Shown: piece after piece, positions 8,376-16,998 of the stretch
Layout: every line of letters begins with the position of its first letter
How positions within the stretch are numbered: the first letter of the stretch is position 1
DNA from: Orenia metallireducens
GTDB taxonomy: Bacteria; Bacillota; Halanaerobiia; Halobacteroidales; Halobacteroidaceae
Assembly (NCBI RefSeq): GCF_001693735.1
Contig: NZ_LWDV01000009.1
Span: 555,753-619,752 of the forward strand
Length of the DNA: 64,000 bases
Reading direction: 5' to 3'
Notes under the pieces: generated by a model
What the model was told of the DNA's origin: nothing
Seen by the model: only the letters and a program-made list of their open reading frames with translations
The model's database searches: none
Made by a program: the position numbers and the translations under genes

Positions 8376-9152
8376 TTAGCCCTTCCATAACTTATTGGTT
8401 ATCTCCAGCAACTCCTTATCAGCTAACTTCTGAGGCCATAGCTGTAAGGGAGCACCTGCTCTCATAGCCGCTGCTACATTATAAAATATCTGTTTACTAT
8501 CATCAAAGCTTCGTAGCAACTGTTTTATCTCTTCTCTTTTAGTCTCACCATCATGGGGGCAAGGACTTAGAATAGGTTCAAAACCAGTAATCTTTTTAGC
8601 TTCACGGGTCTCTTTCTCCCTTAAGTAAATTAAAGGTCTGATTACATAGATATCACTATTATCTAAATAACTCTTTGGTTCAAAGGTCTTAACCTGTCCA
8701 GAGTAGAGGATGCTCATCAAAAATGTCTCTACTGCGTCATCATAATGGTGCCCATAAGCAATCTTATTAAAACCATGCTCTTTCATAAATTTAGAGATTG
8801 CCCCTTTTCTAAAATAAGCACATTTAGCACAGGGGTTTTTAGTAGCCTCATCGGTAATGACCTCAGATATTTTAGTTCTTTCAATATAATAAGGCACTTC
8901 CAAGCTCTTACAATAATCTTTCATTTCTTTAAACTCTGCATTCTCTTCAAAGCCCAAATCAATAGTTAAAGCGCTTACCTTAAAATTAATTCCCATACTC
9001 CTTTGTAAGACTGCCAGAGCATATAATAGTAAAGAACTATCTTTGCCTCCTGAGAAGCCAACTAGAATATTATCACCTTCTTCTATCAAGCCAAACTCTG
9101 CTATCGCTCTTGCAATCTTTCTGGTGTAACTTTTTGGTAATGATAATTTCAT
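8376..9152 (-). CDS. TtcA-family PP-loop ATPase, probable tRNA 2-thiocytidine synthase
   Basis: A 258-residue protein with the PP-loop SGGKDS (34-39), a paired cysteine motif CAKC (108-111), GHHYDDAVET (134-143) and the C-terminal CPHDGETKRE (198-207) with Cys198. This set (PP-loop, CxxC plus a third Cys that hold a 4Fe-4S cluster) defines the TtcA/TtuA group, which thiolates tRNA; TtcA makes 2-thiocytidine at position 32. The start follows GGGAGGAT. It stands alone. A related role in thiolating another tRNA position is possible, so no symbol is given. Confidence 0.85.
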   Translation of the reverse strand: MKLSLPKSYTRKIARAIAEFGLIEEGDNILVGFSGGKDSSLLLYALAVLQRSMGINFKVSALTIDLGFEENAEFKEMKDYCKSLEVPYYIERTKISEVITDEATKNPCAKCAYFRKGAISKFMKEHGFNKIAYGHHYDDAVETFLMSILYSGQVKTFEPKSYLDNSDIYVIRPLIYLREKETREAKKITGFEPILSPCPHDGETKREEIKQLLRSFDDSKQIFYNVAAAMRAGAPLQLWPQKLADKELLEITNKLWKG

Positions 9153-9514
9153 AATTCTATCCTCCCATAACGATAAAAATATTAATAGTGTTCATAAATA
9201 TTATAACAGATTAAAATCACGAGTTTAAACAAAATATAGGATCAACAACGAACTTTGTGATTCATAATAATTCTAGATTTTAATTAAGATACAAAAACTA
9301 AATCTTGATTTATATATAAGACAAAAAAGAATTGTTAGCCACAGATAGGCACGGATTTTCAAGGATTAATTATTTAGCTAATGTTTTAAATTATTTTCAC
9401 AAAAGTCATTGAAGAGCCAAAATATAATAAGAACAAGTATAATAAATATCAATTTATCCTCCCAACTAAAATACTCTGTTAAAAAATCATATGGGAAATA
9501 AATTAATAATATCA
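9153..9514. other. Gene-free spacer
   Basis: AT-rich DNA with no reading frame supported by a ribosome site. A phrase near 9340-9375 (GCCACAGATAGGCACGG) looks like a worn member of the repeat wording also seen near 5570 and 27000. Confidence 0.45.
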
Positions 9515-11056
9515 TTACATTAATGGAGAGAAGAGGCGTAATACTGAACTTCCTAACGCTTTATACCACTTAATATCCTCAAAATCTTCCATAGTAATCT
9601 CTTTACAGACCTTTAAGGTATTAAGAAAATCTTCTTTCATTTCAATAATAGTGTTACAATCATACATCCAAACCCCACATTCAAAGTGTAAGTATAGACT
9701 TCTATAATCCATATTTATAGTGCCAACAACTCCATAATTATCATCTGATATGTAGTTTTTTGAATGGATAAAGCCTGGGAGATACTCATAGATTTTTACT
9801 CCGCTTTCAATAAGAATCCTATAATAGGACCTGGTAACCGCATGAACATACCATTTATCTGCACAATGAGGAGTAATTATACGAATATCAACCCCTCCCT
9901 TAGCGGCTGATGATAGTGCTGTTACCATCTCATTATTGATAATCAGATAAGGTGTTGTGATATAGACATATTTTTTGGCTTTATTAATTAGATTAAGATA
10001 GACTATCTCTCCAACAGTTTCATCATCTAAGGGACTATCTGCAAAGGGCTGAATATATCCATCTCCGTTCTTTGAATTATCCTCTAATAGATTATTATCG
10101 TACTTAAATTCTTCTAAATTCTCTTCGATTCCTCTAAGATAACTCCACATGGATAAGAACATTACAGTCATACTCCAGACAGCTTCTCCCTTAAGCATAA
10201 TAGCAGAATCCTTCCAATGCCCATATTTTTCGACCTTATTTATATATTCATCTGCTAAATTAGATCCTCCTGTAAATCCTGTATGACCATCAATGATTGT
10301 GAGTTTACGATGATCACGATTGTTGATCATAGGAGATAATATAGGGATTAAGGGATTGAAAACACAACACTTAATTCCCATCTCTTCAAGCTTTGTATCA
10401 TATCTATAAGGTAAGGTAAATAAACAGCCTACATCATCATATATAACTCTAACATCTACACCCTCTGACGCCTTTTCTACTAATATATCAAGTATACTAT
10501 TCCACATCTCACCTTCTTCAATAATAAAGTACTCTAAAAAGATATAATACTCTGCCTTTCTTAATTCTTCCTTTAACTTTTCAAACTTCATCTCACCGCT
10601 TGGAAAATATTTTGTTATTGTATTGCGATATGGTGGAAAATAGGCATAATCCTGAAGATATCTTGATTGATTAGCAGCAGTTTCATTTTCTGATTCCATT
10701 TCTTCTAAAATAGATTCTTGAGATGCTAATGCTTTTCTTGTTTTATTTCCGATTGATATCATTCTATTTTTTGCACGTTTACCCAACTTTTTACCACCAA
10801 AGAAGATATAAAACATACCTCCAATGATTGGAAATAATAGTATAGGTATAATCCATGCAATCTTATATGCGGGATTAATATGATTATTTATAATTCCTAA
10901 TACTGCAGCCATGCTGATAAGTATACTTCCCCCATAGAAAAAGATAAAGTATTCATTAAATTTCAAGATTATTCCTATCAAAACTAGCAGCTGTACTAGT
11001 ATTGCAAGAAATAAGAAAGTAATTCTGTGAAACAAAAACTTTCTAACAAATTTCAT
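9515..11056 (-). CDS. cls: Cardiolipin synthase
   Basis: About 513 residues. Two or three N-terminal membrane segments (first ~90 residues, including the PLDc_N-type IIPILLFPIIGGMFYIFFGG) precede two phospholipase-D domains with HKD motifs HRKLTIIDG (near 250) and HSKNYISDD (near 432). The enzyme joins two phosphatidylglycerols to cardiolipin plus glycerol at the inner membrane. Two in-frame ATG codons are 9 bases apart; the second (11056) is 9 bases from AAGGA and is preferred. Length and layout match bacterial Cls. No operon partner is evident. Confidence 0.93.
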   Translation of the reverse strand: MKFVRKFLFHRITFLFLAILVQLLVLIGIILKFNEYFIFFYGGSILISMAAVLGIINNHINPAYKIAWIIPILLFPIIGGMFYIFFGGKKLGKRAKNRMISIGNKTRKALASQESILEEMESENETAANQSRYLQDYAYFPPYRNTITKYFPSGEMKFEKLKEELRKAEYYIFLEYFIIEEGEMWNSILDILVEKASEGVDVRVIYDDVGCLFTLPYRYDTKLEEMGIKCCVFNPLIPILSPMINNRDHRKLTIIDGHTGFTGGSNLADEYINKVEKYGHWKDSAIMLKGEAVWSMTVMFLSMWSYLRGIEENLEEFKYDNNLLEDNSKNGDGYIQPFADSPLDDETVGEIVYLNLINKAKKYVYITTPYLIINNEMVTALSSAAKGGVDIRIITPHCADKWYVHAVTRSYYRILIESGVKIYEYLPGFIHSKNYISDDNYGVVGTINMDYRSLYLHFECGVWMYDCNTIIEMKEDFLNTLKVCKEITMEDFEDIKWYKALGSSVLRLFSPLM

Positions 11057-11210
11057 CTTAATCATTCCTTAAAATTATTATTTAACTTCCACATATCAAT
11101 AATTGATTGCTAATTTTTCATAATTTAAGCTAATTACAGAGCATTCAAGGTACCTTAATTATAATCATAAACTTAAGAATATTATAACTCATTATTGAAA
11201 TATATAGAAG

Positions 11211-11447
11211 TTAAACTAAGATTTTTTTAAAAAACTTTAAATTTATTTTGGTTGAGATTCCGCCTATATAGATACATAAAATATAGTAGATAATTAATAT
11301 AAGATAAAGTTTAAAGACAAGCAGGTAAAATAATAACACTACCCCATTATTAATGATTTTTAATATTTCCTCTTCTCTAGCTAAGAAGAAGGTTAAAATC
11401 GATATAAGGACTAATTTTAATATAGAAACAATAATAACTTGACCCAT
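11211..11447 (-). CDS. Small hydrophobic protein, hypothetical
   Basis: A possible 78-residue protein with two strongly hydrophobic stretches (about 5-22 and 33-62). There is no convincing ribosome site directly before the ATG, and the codons are AT-rich enough for such a frame to arise by chance. It lies between cls and the AIR-synthase-like gene on the same strand. If real it is a small membrane protein of unknown role. Confidence 0.3.
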   Translation of the reverse strand: MGQVIIVSILKLVLISILTFFLAREEEILKIINNGVVLLFYLLVFKLYLILIIYYILCIYIGGISTKINLKFFKKILV

Positions 11448-11460
11448 ACTATATACTTAT

Positions 11461-11483
11461 AATGTTCAGCTTCCTTGAACATT
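11461..11483. promoter_or_regulatory. Perfect 8-bp hairpin or operator
   Basis: AATGTTCA and TGAACATT pair perfectly around a 7-base loop. No T-run follows on either strand, so an operator or RNA hairpin in front of the small hydrophobic frame is more likely than a terminator. Confidence 0.35.
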
Positions 11484-11544
11484 AAACCACTCTCCATTCT
11501 ACCTTTATCATGCCCAATAAAGATTTAAGATAGAAGAGATAATA

Positions 11545-11572
11545 AAAAGCAACCCCAATAGAAGCTGCTTTA
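11545..11572 (-). terminator. Weak terminator after the AIR-synthase-like gene
   Basis: On the minus strand AAAGCAGC pairs with GTTGCTTT (one G-U pair) and is followed by TTATT. Confidence 0.45.
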
Positions 11573-11585
11573 GTCTCATTTAGAT

Positions 11586-12575
11586 TTAATTTTCTGCTAA
11601 AAATCTCCATAATTCATCTTGGGGTGCATTAGTCATTTTAACCTGAACCTCTTTAGTATTGACTACTCTATCTTCTTTAATAATCTTACCGATAATGGTA
11701 GCCTTAATCCCTGCCAACTCCAACTCTCTAACCAACTCTTTACCACGTTCACTGGTTAAAATCATCATCCCTGAACCAATTAATTGATAGGGGTTAATCT
11801 GAAGCTTATCAGCAATAGCCTTTGTAGCTGGATGTAGAGGTACCAAATCCTCCTCTATCTCAAAACCAACCTCTGCTGCAATAGAGAGTTCAAAGACCGA
11901 CCCATATAAACCACCCTCTGTTACGTCATGCATAGCATTAACTCCAAACTCTGCTCCTATTAACCCTTCAGGAATTACACTTAAATCTTCAATTAATTCT
12001 TGTCCTTCTTTCAATAAACTTTCATCAATTCCTAATTCTAATAACTTATCATAATAATCATTAGCCAAAATAGCAGTTCCCTCAAGCCCTGACCACTTAG
12101 TTACTACAATATCATCACCAACTTTGGCACCAGAAGAGGTTACATACTTATCCTTAGTCGTCTTGCCAATAGCAGTACAGACTACCAAAGGCTGATTGAC
12201 TATATCAGTTATCTCAGTATGCCCTCCCAAGATATCTATTCCTAAATCTTGAGCAGCCTGATTGATATCTTGAATAATAGCTACAATCTCCTCTTCACTG
12301 GTAGATGGAGGAACCAATAGGGCTTGTTGAATCCCAATAGCCTTAGCTCCATTAGCTGCGATATCATTACAAGCTACATTAACAGCTAAACTCCCCATCC
12401 CCTCTTTCACCCCAGTAATAGGATCTGTAGACATTACAGCTACAAACTCTCCAAAGTCGATAACTGTTGAATCTTCTCCAATCTTTGGTCTAACCAATAC
12501 ATCTTGATGGCTTGCTGAAATTTTATCTAAAATCAGTTCCTTTAAATTTCCAATATCAATCTTGCCTGCTTTCAT
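11586..12575 (-). CDS. AIR synthase-related (PurM/HypE/ThiL fold) protein
   Basis: About 329 residues. The N-terminal half carries GEDSTVIDFG and VMSTDPITG, and then VNVACNDIAANGAKAIG, the ATP-binding signatures of the PurM-like fold; GGHTEITDIV and HDVTEGGLYGSVFEL belong to the same family. It lacks the C-terminal PRIC cysteine tail of HypE and the Sec/Cys loop of SelD, so neither name fits. Such enzymes phosphorylate or dehydrate small substrates with ATP. The ATG at 12575 is preferred to an upstream GTG because AAGGTGAGG sits just before it. The gene is 26 bases behind the ECF S-component, in the same operon, suggesting it acts on the imported compound. Confidence 0.75.
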   Translation of the reverse strand: MKAGKIDIGNLKELILDKISASHQDVLVRPKIGEDSTVIDFGEFVAVMSTDPITGVKEGMGSLAVNVACNDIAANGAKAIGIQQALLVPPSTSEEEIVAIIQDINQAAQDLGIDILGGHTEITDIVNQPLVVCTAIGKTTKDKYVTSSGAKVGDDIVVTKWSGLEGTAILANDYYDKLLELGIDESLLKEGQELIEDLSVIPEGLIGAEFGVNAMHDVTEGGLYGSVFELSIAAEVGFEIEEDLVPLHPATKAIADKLQINPYQLIGSGMMILTSERGKELVRELELAGIKATIIGKIIKEDRVVNTKEVQVKMTNAPQDELWRFLAEN

Positions 12576-12601
12576 TAACCTCACCTTTCACTAATTAATA
12601 T

Positions 12602-13120
12602 CTATTTACCCTTACTAAGCTCTACTATATTCGTCTTTAAAAGAGCAAATATAAGAGGGATTGCAATTACTGCTCCTCCCAATGCTTGAGTTAAATTCCA
12701 AGAGATATTAGCCACTGGTACTATAAAGCTCTTAACCATGATTGCCTCTGCTAGGTAATAGCCACCTACCATCCATAATGCACCGACAAGTACTGCGATA
12801 ATATCCCTTACTCTCAATTTAATATCGGTCAATTTACGACTAGCTATTTTAGCAATAATATACCCTTCTATACCTTTAATAATTAGAGTAGGTACTGCCC
12901 ATTGACCATAACCAGATAGCATATCTGCTAAGGCTGAACCAATTCCTCCTGCTAATAGAGCATATTTTCCACCAAATAAGATAGCCACTAAATAAATTAT
13001 ACTATCACCTGGATGAATATATCCACCTGTGGCTGGCATAGGTACCTTAATTGACATTGTTGCTACAGCTACTAGTGCAATTAATAATCCCCCTAAAGCT
13101 AAATGTTTAGTACTATTCAT
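12602..13120 (-). CDS. ECF transporter S-component
   Basis: About 172 residues with five to six hydrophobic segments. The segment MPATGGYIHPGDSIIYLVA followed by ALLAGGIGSALADMLSGYG is typical of the riboflavin-like ECF S-component family (Pfam PF07155 type). S-components bind a vitamin or precursor and need the shared EcfA/A'/T module, which is not in this window. Two ATGs are in frame; the second (13120) lies 8 bases from AGGAGG and is chosen. First gene of an operon with the AIR-synthase-like protein. The substrate is not identifiable. Confidence 0.82.
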   Translation of the reverse strand: MNSTKHLALGGLLIALVAVATMSIKVPMPATGGYIHPGDSIIYLVAILFGGKYALLAGGIGSALADMLSGYGQWAVPTLIIKGIEGYIIAKIASRKLTDIKLRVRDIIAVLVGALWMVGGYYLAEAIMVKSFIVPVANISWNLTQALGGAVIAIPLIFALLKTNIVELSKGK

Positions 13121-13159
13121 ACCCATATCCTCCTTTAATTACAACTATGTTTTTTCTCA

Positions 13160-13188
13160 ATAATAGCATAAAAGAGGAAGGTTGTCAA
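13160..13188 (-). promoter_or_regulatory. Promoter of the ECF/AIR-synthase operon
   Basis: On the minus strand TTGACA (13188-13183), 17 bases, TATTAT (13165-13160). The predicted leader is only about 30 bases, too short for a riboswitch. Confidence 0.75.
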
Positions 13189-13228
13189 AACTTTACCTAA
13201 TAGCAAAACTGATGCAATAAAATAATAA

Positions 13229-13624
13229 TGTAACACTTTTAAAAATTTAGAATTAGATGTTTTAAAGGTTTTAAATCGAAAAAAATTTCTGTTTGAACGA
13301 AGCAAGTATTCTCAAGGATTAATAATACCAATATAATCGTTGAAGTAGGACTCTTATATTTCTTAATCTCAATAGATATTGATTGTGAAGTGAGTTGAAT
13401 CTTTTCTAGATTGGGCTGGTTTTACTGGTTTTGTGCAAAAGAGGATTGTTCTTATATTCCCTAGAGAGCCACGAAGAATTTTGGTTCTAGGCTGCCCTTG
13501 CCACGAAGGGGTTGCTTTATAACCCCAAAGGTAAAACTCGTAGGTGCTGATAAGCTTTCTCGTAAATGTTTTAATAGATTTATTAAAGATTTATTTATTT
13601 TTAAAGCAAAAATGTCGTAACACC
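13229..13624 (-). repeat. Dispersed MITE-like repeat, copy C (inverted)
   Basis: This copy runs opposite to the copies at 16681 and 51912. It contains the family core TGATAAGCTTT (13548-13558), the module CACGAAGGGGTTGCTTTATA (13502-13521) and TTTGAACGAAGCAAGTATT near 13292. The ends read ATGTAACACTTTT at the left and AAAATGTCGTAACACC at the right, an imperfect terminal inverted repeat. It fills the space between the ECF operon and plsC. Confidence 0.6.
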
Positions 13625-13665
13625 CCATACTCCTACACTTTTACCCTCTGTTTAAATGATAATGC

Positions 13666-13695
13666 TTGTCAATTAGACTAATAGTATGATATAAT
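13666..13695 (+). promoter_or_regulatory. Promoter of plsC
   Basis: TTGTCA (13666-13671), 18 bases, TATAAT (13690-13695), 35 bases before the start codon. Confidence 0.65.
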
Positions 13696-13730
13696 ATAAT
13701 CCCAAATAAGAGATTTAAGGAGGGAAGATT

Positions 13731-14315
13731 ATGAACTTAACCTATAGAATTGCAATCAATTTATTTAAAATCTTTTATGGTATTGGTCCCAAACCACAGA
13801 TAATTGGGAGTAGAAAACTTCCTAAAGACCAGAGTTTTATTGTTGTATCAAATCATATTAGTAATTATGATCCTCCATTTTTAACTACTTTATTGAATAG
13901 AAAGATTAACTTTATGGCAAAGGATAATCTCTTTAAAAATAAATTTGGTAGCTTTATATTGAAAAAACTAGGAGCTTTTCCTATCAAAAGAGGAAGTTTT
14001 GATAGAAGTGCTATTAAATATGCTTTAGAGCTATTAAAGAATAATCAGATTTTAGGAATCTTTCCTGAAGGTACTAGAAGTACAGATGGTCAGCTACAAG
14101 AGCCTCAATTAGGAGCAACAATGCTTGCATTAAAGTCTAAAAGTCCAATTATCCCTATTGGTATTAAAGGAACTAACTCTCCTTTTAAAGAGAATATCAT
14201 TGCTAATATCGGAGAGATCTTTACTTTAGATGAGTTCTATGATAAGAAACTATCTAAAGAGGAGATGAAAGAAGCAGGTTCTATAATTATGAGTAAGATT
14301 AAAGAATTGCTTTAA
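13731..14315 (+). CDS. plsC: 1-acyl-sn-glycerol-3-phosphate acyltransferase
   Basis: A 194-residue acyltransferase with the catalytic motif NHISNYDP (NHx4D, about residues 42-49), the glycerol-3-phosphate motif FPEGTRS (about 113-119) and an IPIGIKG block. It acylates lysophosphatidic acid to phosphatidic acid in membrane lipid synthesis, and the length is usual for the short bacterial form. The start follows AAGGAGGG. It is one of the few plus-strand genes in this half and faces recQ across a shared terminator. Confidence 0.9.
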   Translation: MNLTYRIAINLFKIFYGIGPKPQIIGSRKLPKDQSFIVVSNHISNYDPPFLTTLLNRKINFMAKDNLFKNKFGSFILKKLGAFPIKRGSFDRSAIKYALELLKNNQILGIFPEGTRSTDGQLQEPQLGATMLALKSKSPIIPIGIKGTNSPFKENIIANIGEIFTLDEFYDKKLSKEEMKEAGSIIMSKIKELL

Positions 14316-14354
14316 AAAGAGAGGATTCTAATTAAATTAGAATCCTCTCTTTTT
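14314..14354. terminator. Bidirectional terminator between plsC and recQ
   Basis: A near-perfect palindrome, AAAAAGAGAGGATTCTAATT with its complement, gives A-run/hairpin/T-run on both strands and ends the convergent plsC and recQ genes. Confidence 0.9.
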
Positions 14355-14358
14355 AAAA

Positions 14359-16473
14359 TTAGATAGCATCTTTTAATCTATCCTGCAATAACATTATTTT
14401 AATGTGAAAATAGCTTACTTCCGCTGGTAAAACTTTTTTGATAGGAGTTAACTTCTCCCCGCCAACCTCTTTGATTTTCTCCAAAATCAGCTCCTGATAT
14501 TCATCAGGGACAAAAGATTTTAAATCTATCTCATAACCTTCTGTCGATGCTTTAATCATATGACCTTCTATAGTAGAACTGGCTAATCCTCTTAGCTTAG
14601 CTATCTCTTCTAGGGACTTATCTTCTTGATATAGATTGTAACTTATCAGATAACTTGGAATCTTCTCTTGATTGGACTCACTCTGGTTACTCTGTTCATC
14701 TTGATTCTGCTTGTAATCTTTAATCTTCTCTAAAAACTGCTGCCCATACTTCTGATACTTAATAAATCCTACTCCTTTAACTTTGAGCATCTGATCCTTA
14801 TTTGTAGGTAACTTACTGGCAAACTCCTTTAAGGTACTGTCTTGGAAGATAACATAAGGAGGAAGATCCTCTGCCTTTGCCAGCTCTGCTCGTAAATCCC
14901 GCAGAATATCAAAGAGCTTATTCTTAACAAAGACCTTCTCAATTTTCTTTCTAACCTTATGATATACCTTCTTCTCACCCTTTAAGACTGGTGTAGCTTT
15001 ATTGCTTAATTTGGTTACAGAGTATTTACTATTACTTAAGAGAACATACCCATCAGCAATTAAGAAATTAATCAGATTCTTAATCTCTTTCATCTTATAT
15101 TGGCTCATAATACCATAAGTCGATAGCTTATCAAACCCATTTTCTAAAATCTTTTGCCTTTTAGATCCCTTTAAGACAGCGGCTACAAGACCTATCCCAA
15201 ATCTCTGTTCAGTCCTATAAATGCAAGATAGAATCTTCTGAGCCTCTTCAGTTATATCCTCTAAGTCACCCTCTCCATTACAGTTAGTACAATTATCACA
15301 GCTCTCTTTAGGGTTCTCTTCACCAAAGTAATCTAAAATAAAATGCCTTAAACACTTACCTGTATAAGAGTAGTCGATCATCTTCTGTAGCTTCTCATAT
15401 TCATACTCTTTACGCTCTTCTGATAGATTGGACTGATCTATGAAGAATTTAGGCAATCTAATATCTGCAGGGCTAAATAATAAAATACATTCACTATTCT
15501 CTCCATCCCTACCTGCTCTTCCTGCTTCCTGGTAATAAGCCTCTATATTTTTAGTCATATTATGATGGATTACATATCTGACATTACTCTTATCAATTCC
15601 CATTCCAAAGGCATTGGTAGCTACAATTACCTTCAATTCATCATAGATAAAGCTCTCTTGGGTCTTCTTACGCTCCTCATAATTTAATCCTGCATGATAC
15701 TTTCCTACAGAATAGCCCCTATCATTTAAAAAGTTATATAATGCTTCTACTTCCTTTCTAGTAGCAGCATAGATGATCCCTGCATCATCCCGGTTGACAC
15801 TCAAATACTCTTCGATAAAGTCCCGCTTATTCTCACCTTTAATCACCTTAAAAGTGAGATTTGGTCTATCAAAACCTGTTACAAAGGTATTCTCTGTACT
15901 AATTCCTAATAATTCATTGATATCATCTCTAACCTCTTGGGTGGCTGTAGCAGTAAAAGCCGTTACCAATGGTCTAGCTGAGAGATTATTGATAAGTTTA
16001 GGAATCAAACGATAACTAGGGCGAAAATCATGACCCCAACTGGAGATACAATGAGCTTCATCTACTGCTAACATTGAGATATCTATCTCATTTAGCTTCC
16101 ATAAGAAATCCTCACTCTCTAGCCTTTCTGGTGCAATATACAATAGCTTATAATCTCCTCGCCGAGCCATTTCAATCCGTTCCTCTATCTCAATCCACTC
16201 TAGAGAACTATTGATAAAGGTAGCTGGAATTCCGATAGTATTTAAAGAATCAATCTGGTCTTTCATTAAAGAGATCAGTGGAGAGATCACCAAGGTAATT
16301 CCTGGAAAACAGAGGGCTGGTATCTGAAAGCAGATTGATTTTCCACCACCAGTAGGCATTATCCCTAAGGTATTATAGCCTGATAATATATTCTTGATTA
16401 TCTTCTCCTGCCCTATCCTAAAGGATTGATAACCATAATATTCTTGTAAAGCTTGTTGAGCCTGTTCAAACAT
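14359..16473 (-). CDS. recQ: ATP-dependent DNA helicase RecQ
   Basis: A 704-residue superfamily 2 helicase with Walker A TGGGKS (41-46), DEAH (138-141) and CISSWGHDFR just after it, then the RecQ zinc cluster around KCLRHFILDYFG...CDNCTNC (about 373-399), the RQC winged helix, an HRDC domain (about 510-590) and a C-terminal helix-turn-helix (LEEIAKLRGLASSTIEGHM). RecQ unwinds recombination and stalled-fork DNA 3'-5'. The start follows AAGGAG. Its extra C-terminal domain is common in Firmicute RecQ proteins of this length. Confidence 0.94.
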   Translation of the reverse strand: MFEQAQQALQEYYGYQSFRIGQEKIIKNILSGYNTLGIMPTGGGKSICFQIPALCFPGITLVISPLISLMKDQIDSLNTIGIPATFINSSLEWIEIEERIEMARRGDYKLLYIAPERLESEDFLWKLNEIDISMLAVDEAHCISSWGHDFRPSYRLIPKLINNLSARPLVTAFTATATQEVRDDINELLGISTENTFVTGFDRPNLTFKVIKGENKRDFIEEYLSVNRDDAGIIYAATRKEVEALYNFLNDRGYSVGKYHAGLNYEERKKTQESFIYDELKVIVATNAFGMGIDKSNVRYVIHHNMTKNIEAYYQEAGRAGRDGENSECILLFSPADIRLPKFFIDQSNLSEERKEYEYEKLQKMIDYSYTGKCLRHFILDYFGEENPKESCDNCTNCNGEGDLEDITEEAQKILSCIYRTEQRFGIGLVAAVLKGSKRQKILENGFDKLSTYGIMSQYKMKEIKNLINFLIADGYVLLSNSKYSVTKLSNKATPVLKGEKKVYHKVRKKIEKVFVKNKLFDILRDLRAELAKAEDLPPYVIFQDSTLKEFASKLPTNKDQMLKVKGVGFIKYQKYGQQFLEKIKDYKQNQDEQSNQSESNQEKIPSYLISYNLYQEDKSLEEIAKLRGLASSTIEGHMIKASTEGYEIDLKSFVPDEYQELILEKIKEVGGEKLTPIKKVLPAEVSYFHIKIMLLQDRLKDAI

Positions 16474-16633
16474 AAAAACACTCCTTACGTTTATTGATTA
16501 ACCTAATTTTGAATTTCTTTCTTAAAATTTAGTATCCTATGTTATATAACTTCTAAAGAGATTGGGAATCACCTTTTTAAAGTGGGATGAGTTTTCTGTT
16601 ATTTTGAACTATTTTTGGGGTTTTATTCATGAA

Positions 16634-16665
16634 AAAGTCTACTTTATGGAGATAAAGTAGACTTT
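16634..16665 (-). terminator. Terminator distal to the HNH gene
   Basis: AAAGTCTACTTTA (16634-16646) pairs perfectly with TAAAGTAGACTTT (16653-16665); on the minus strand a run of T follows. It lies about 335 bases beyond the HNH stop with repeat copy A in between. The terminator of the chemoreceptor gene at 20428 has a related stem. Confidence 0.7.
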
Positions 16666-16680
16666 AAATATAAATTAAAA

Positions 16681-16976
16681 AACTATTTCGGTAAAGCTTA
16701 TCAGCTTTTACCGAAATAGTTTTGGCATTGCCCCAAAAGTAACCAAAAAGTCTAGAAGAAAATATACCTGCGGGTTTAAAGAACAAACCCTCCATGGCAA
16801 AGCCCACTCCCTTAGCAATCAATGTTTATAGAGAATTAGAAATATAGTACTTCTAATTCAAAGCCTAAAATATAATTATTATCCTTTGAAAATATTTGCT
16901 CCGTTCAAACAATAATTTTCTTCACTTTTAAAACCTTTTAATTATCCATTATCAATTTGAAAAAGTGTCGAAATAT
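16681..16976 (+). repeat. Dispersed MITE-like repeat, copy A
   Basis: Starts with a long hairpin (AACTATTTCGGTAAAGC pairing with GCTTTTACCGAAATAGTT, 16681-16722) that holds the family core AAAGCTTATCA (16693-16703), and ends AAAAAGTGTCGAAATAT. It shares long blocks with copy B at 51912 (GTCTAGAAGAAAATATACCT, GGCAAAGCCCACTC, AATTAGAAATATAGTACTTC). It abuts the HNH/ATPase defence pair on the left. Confidence 0.7.
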
Positions 16977-16998
16977 CCTGCTGACGTTAAATTAATGT

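Noticed and set aside
11586-12575. SelD (selenophosphate synthase) for the AIR-synthase-like gene
   Set aside because: The N-terminal Cys/Sec catalytic loop of SelD is absent.
13121-13160. Vitamin riboswitch before the ECF S-component
   Set aside because: The promoter leaves only about 30 bases of leader.
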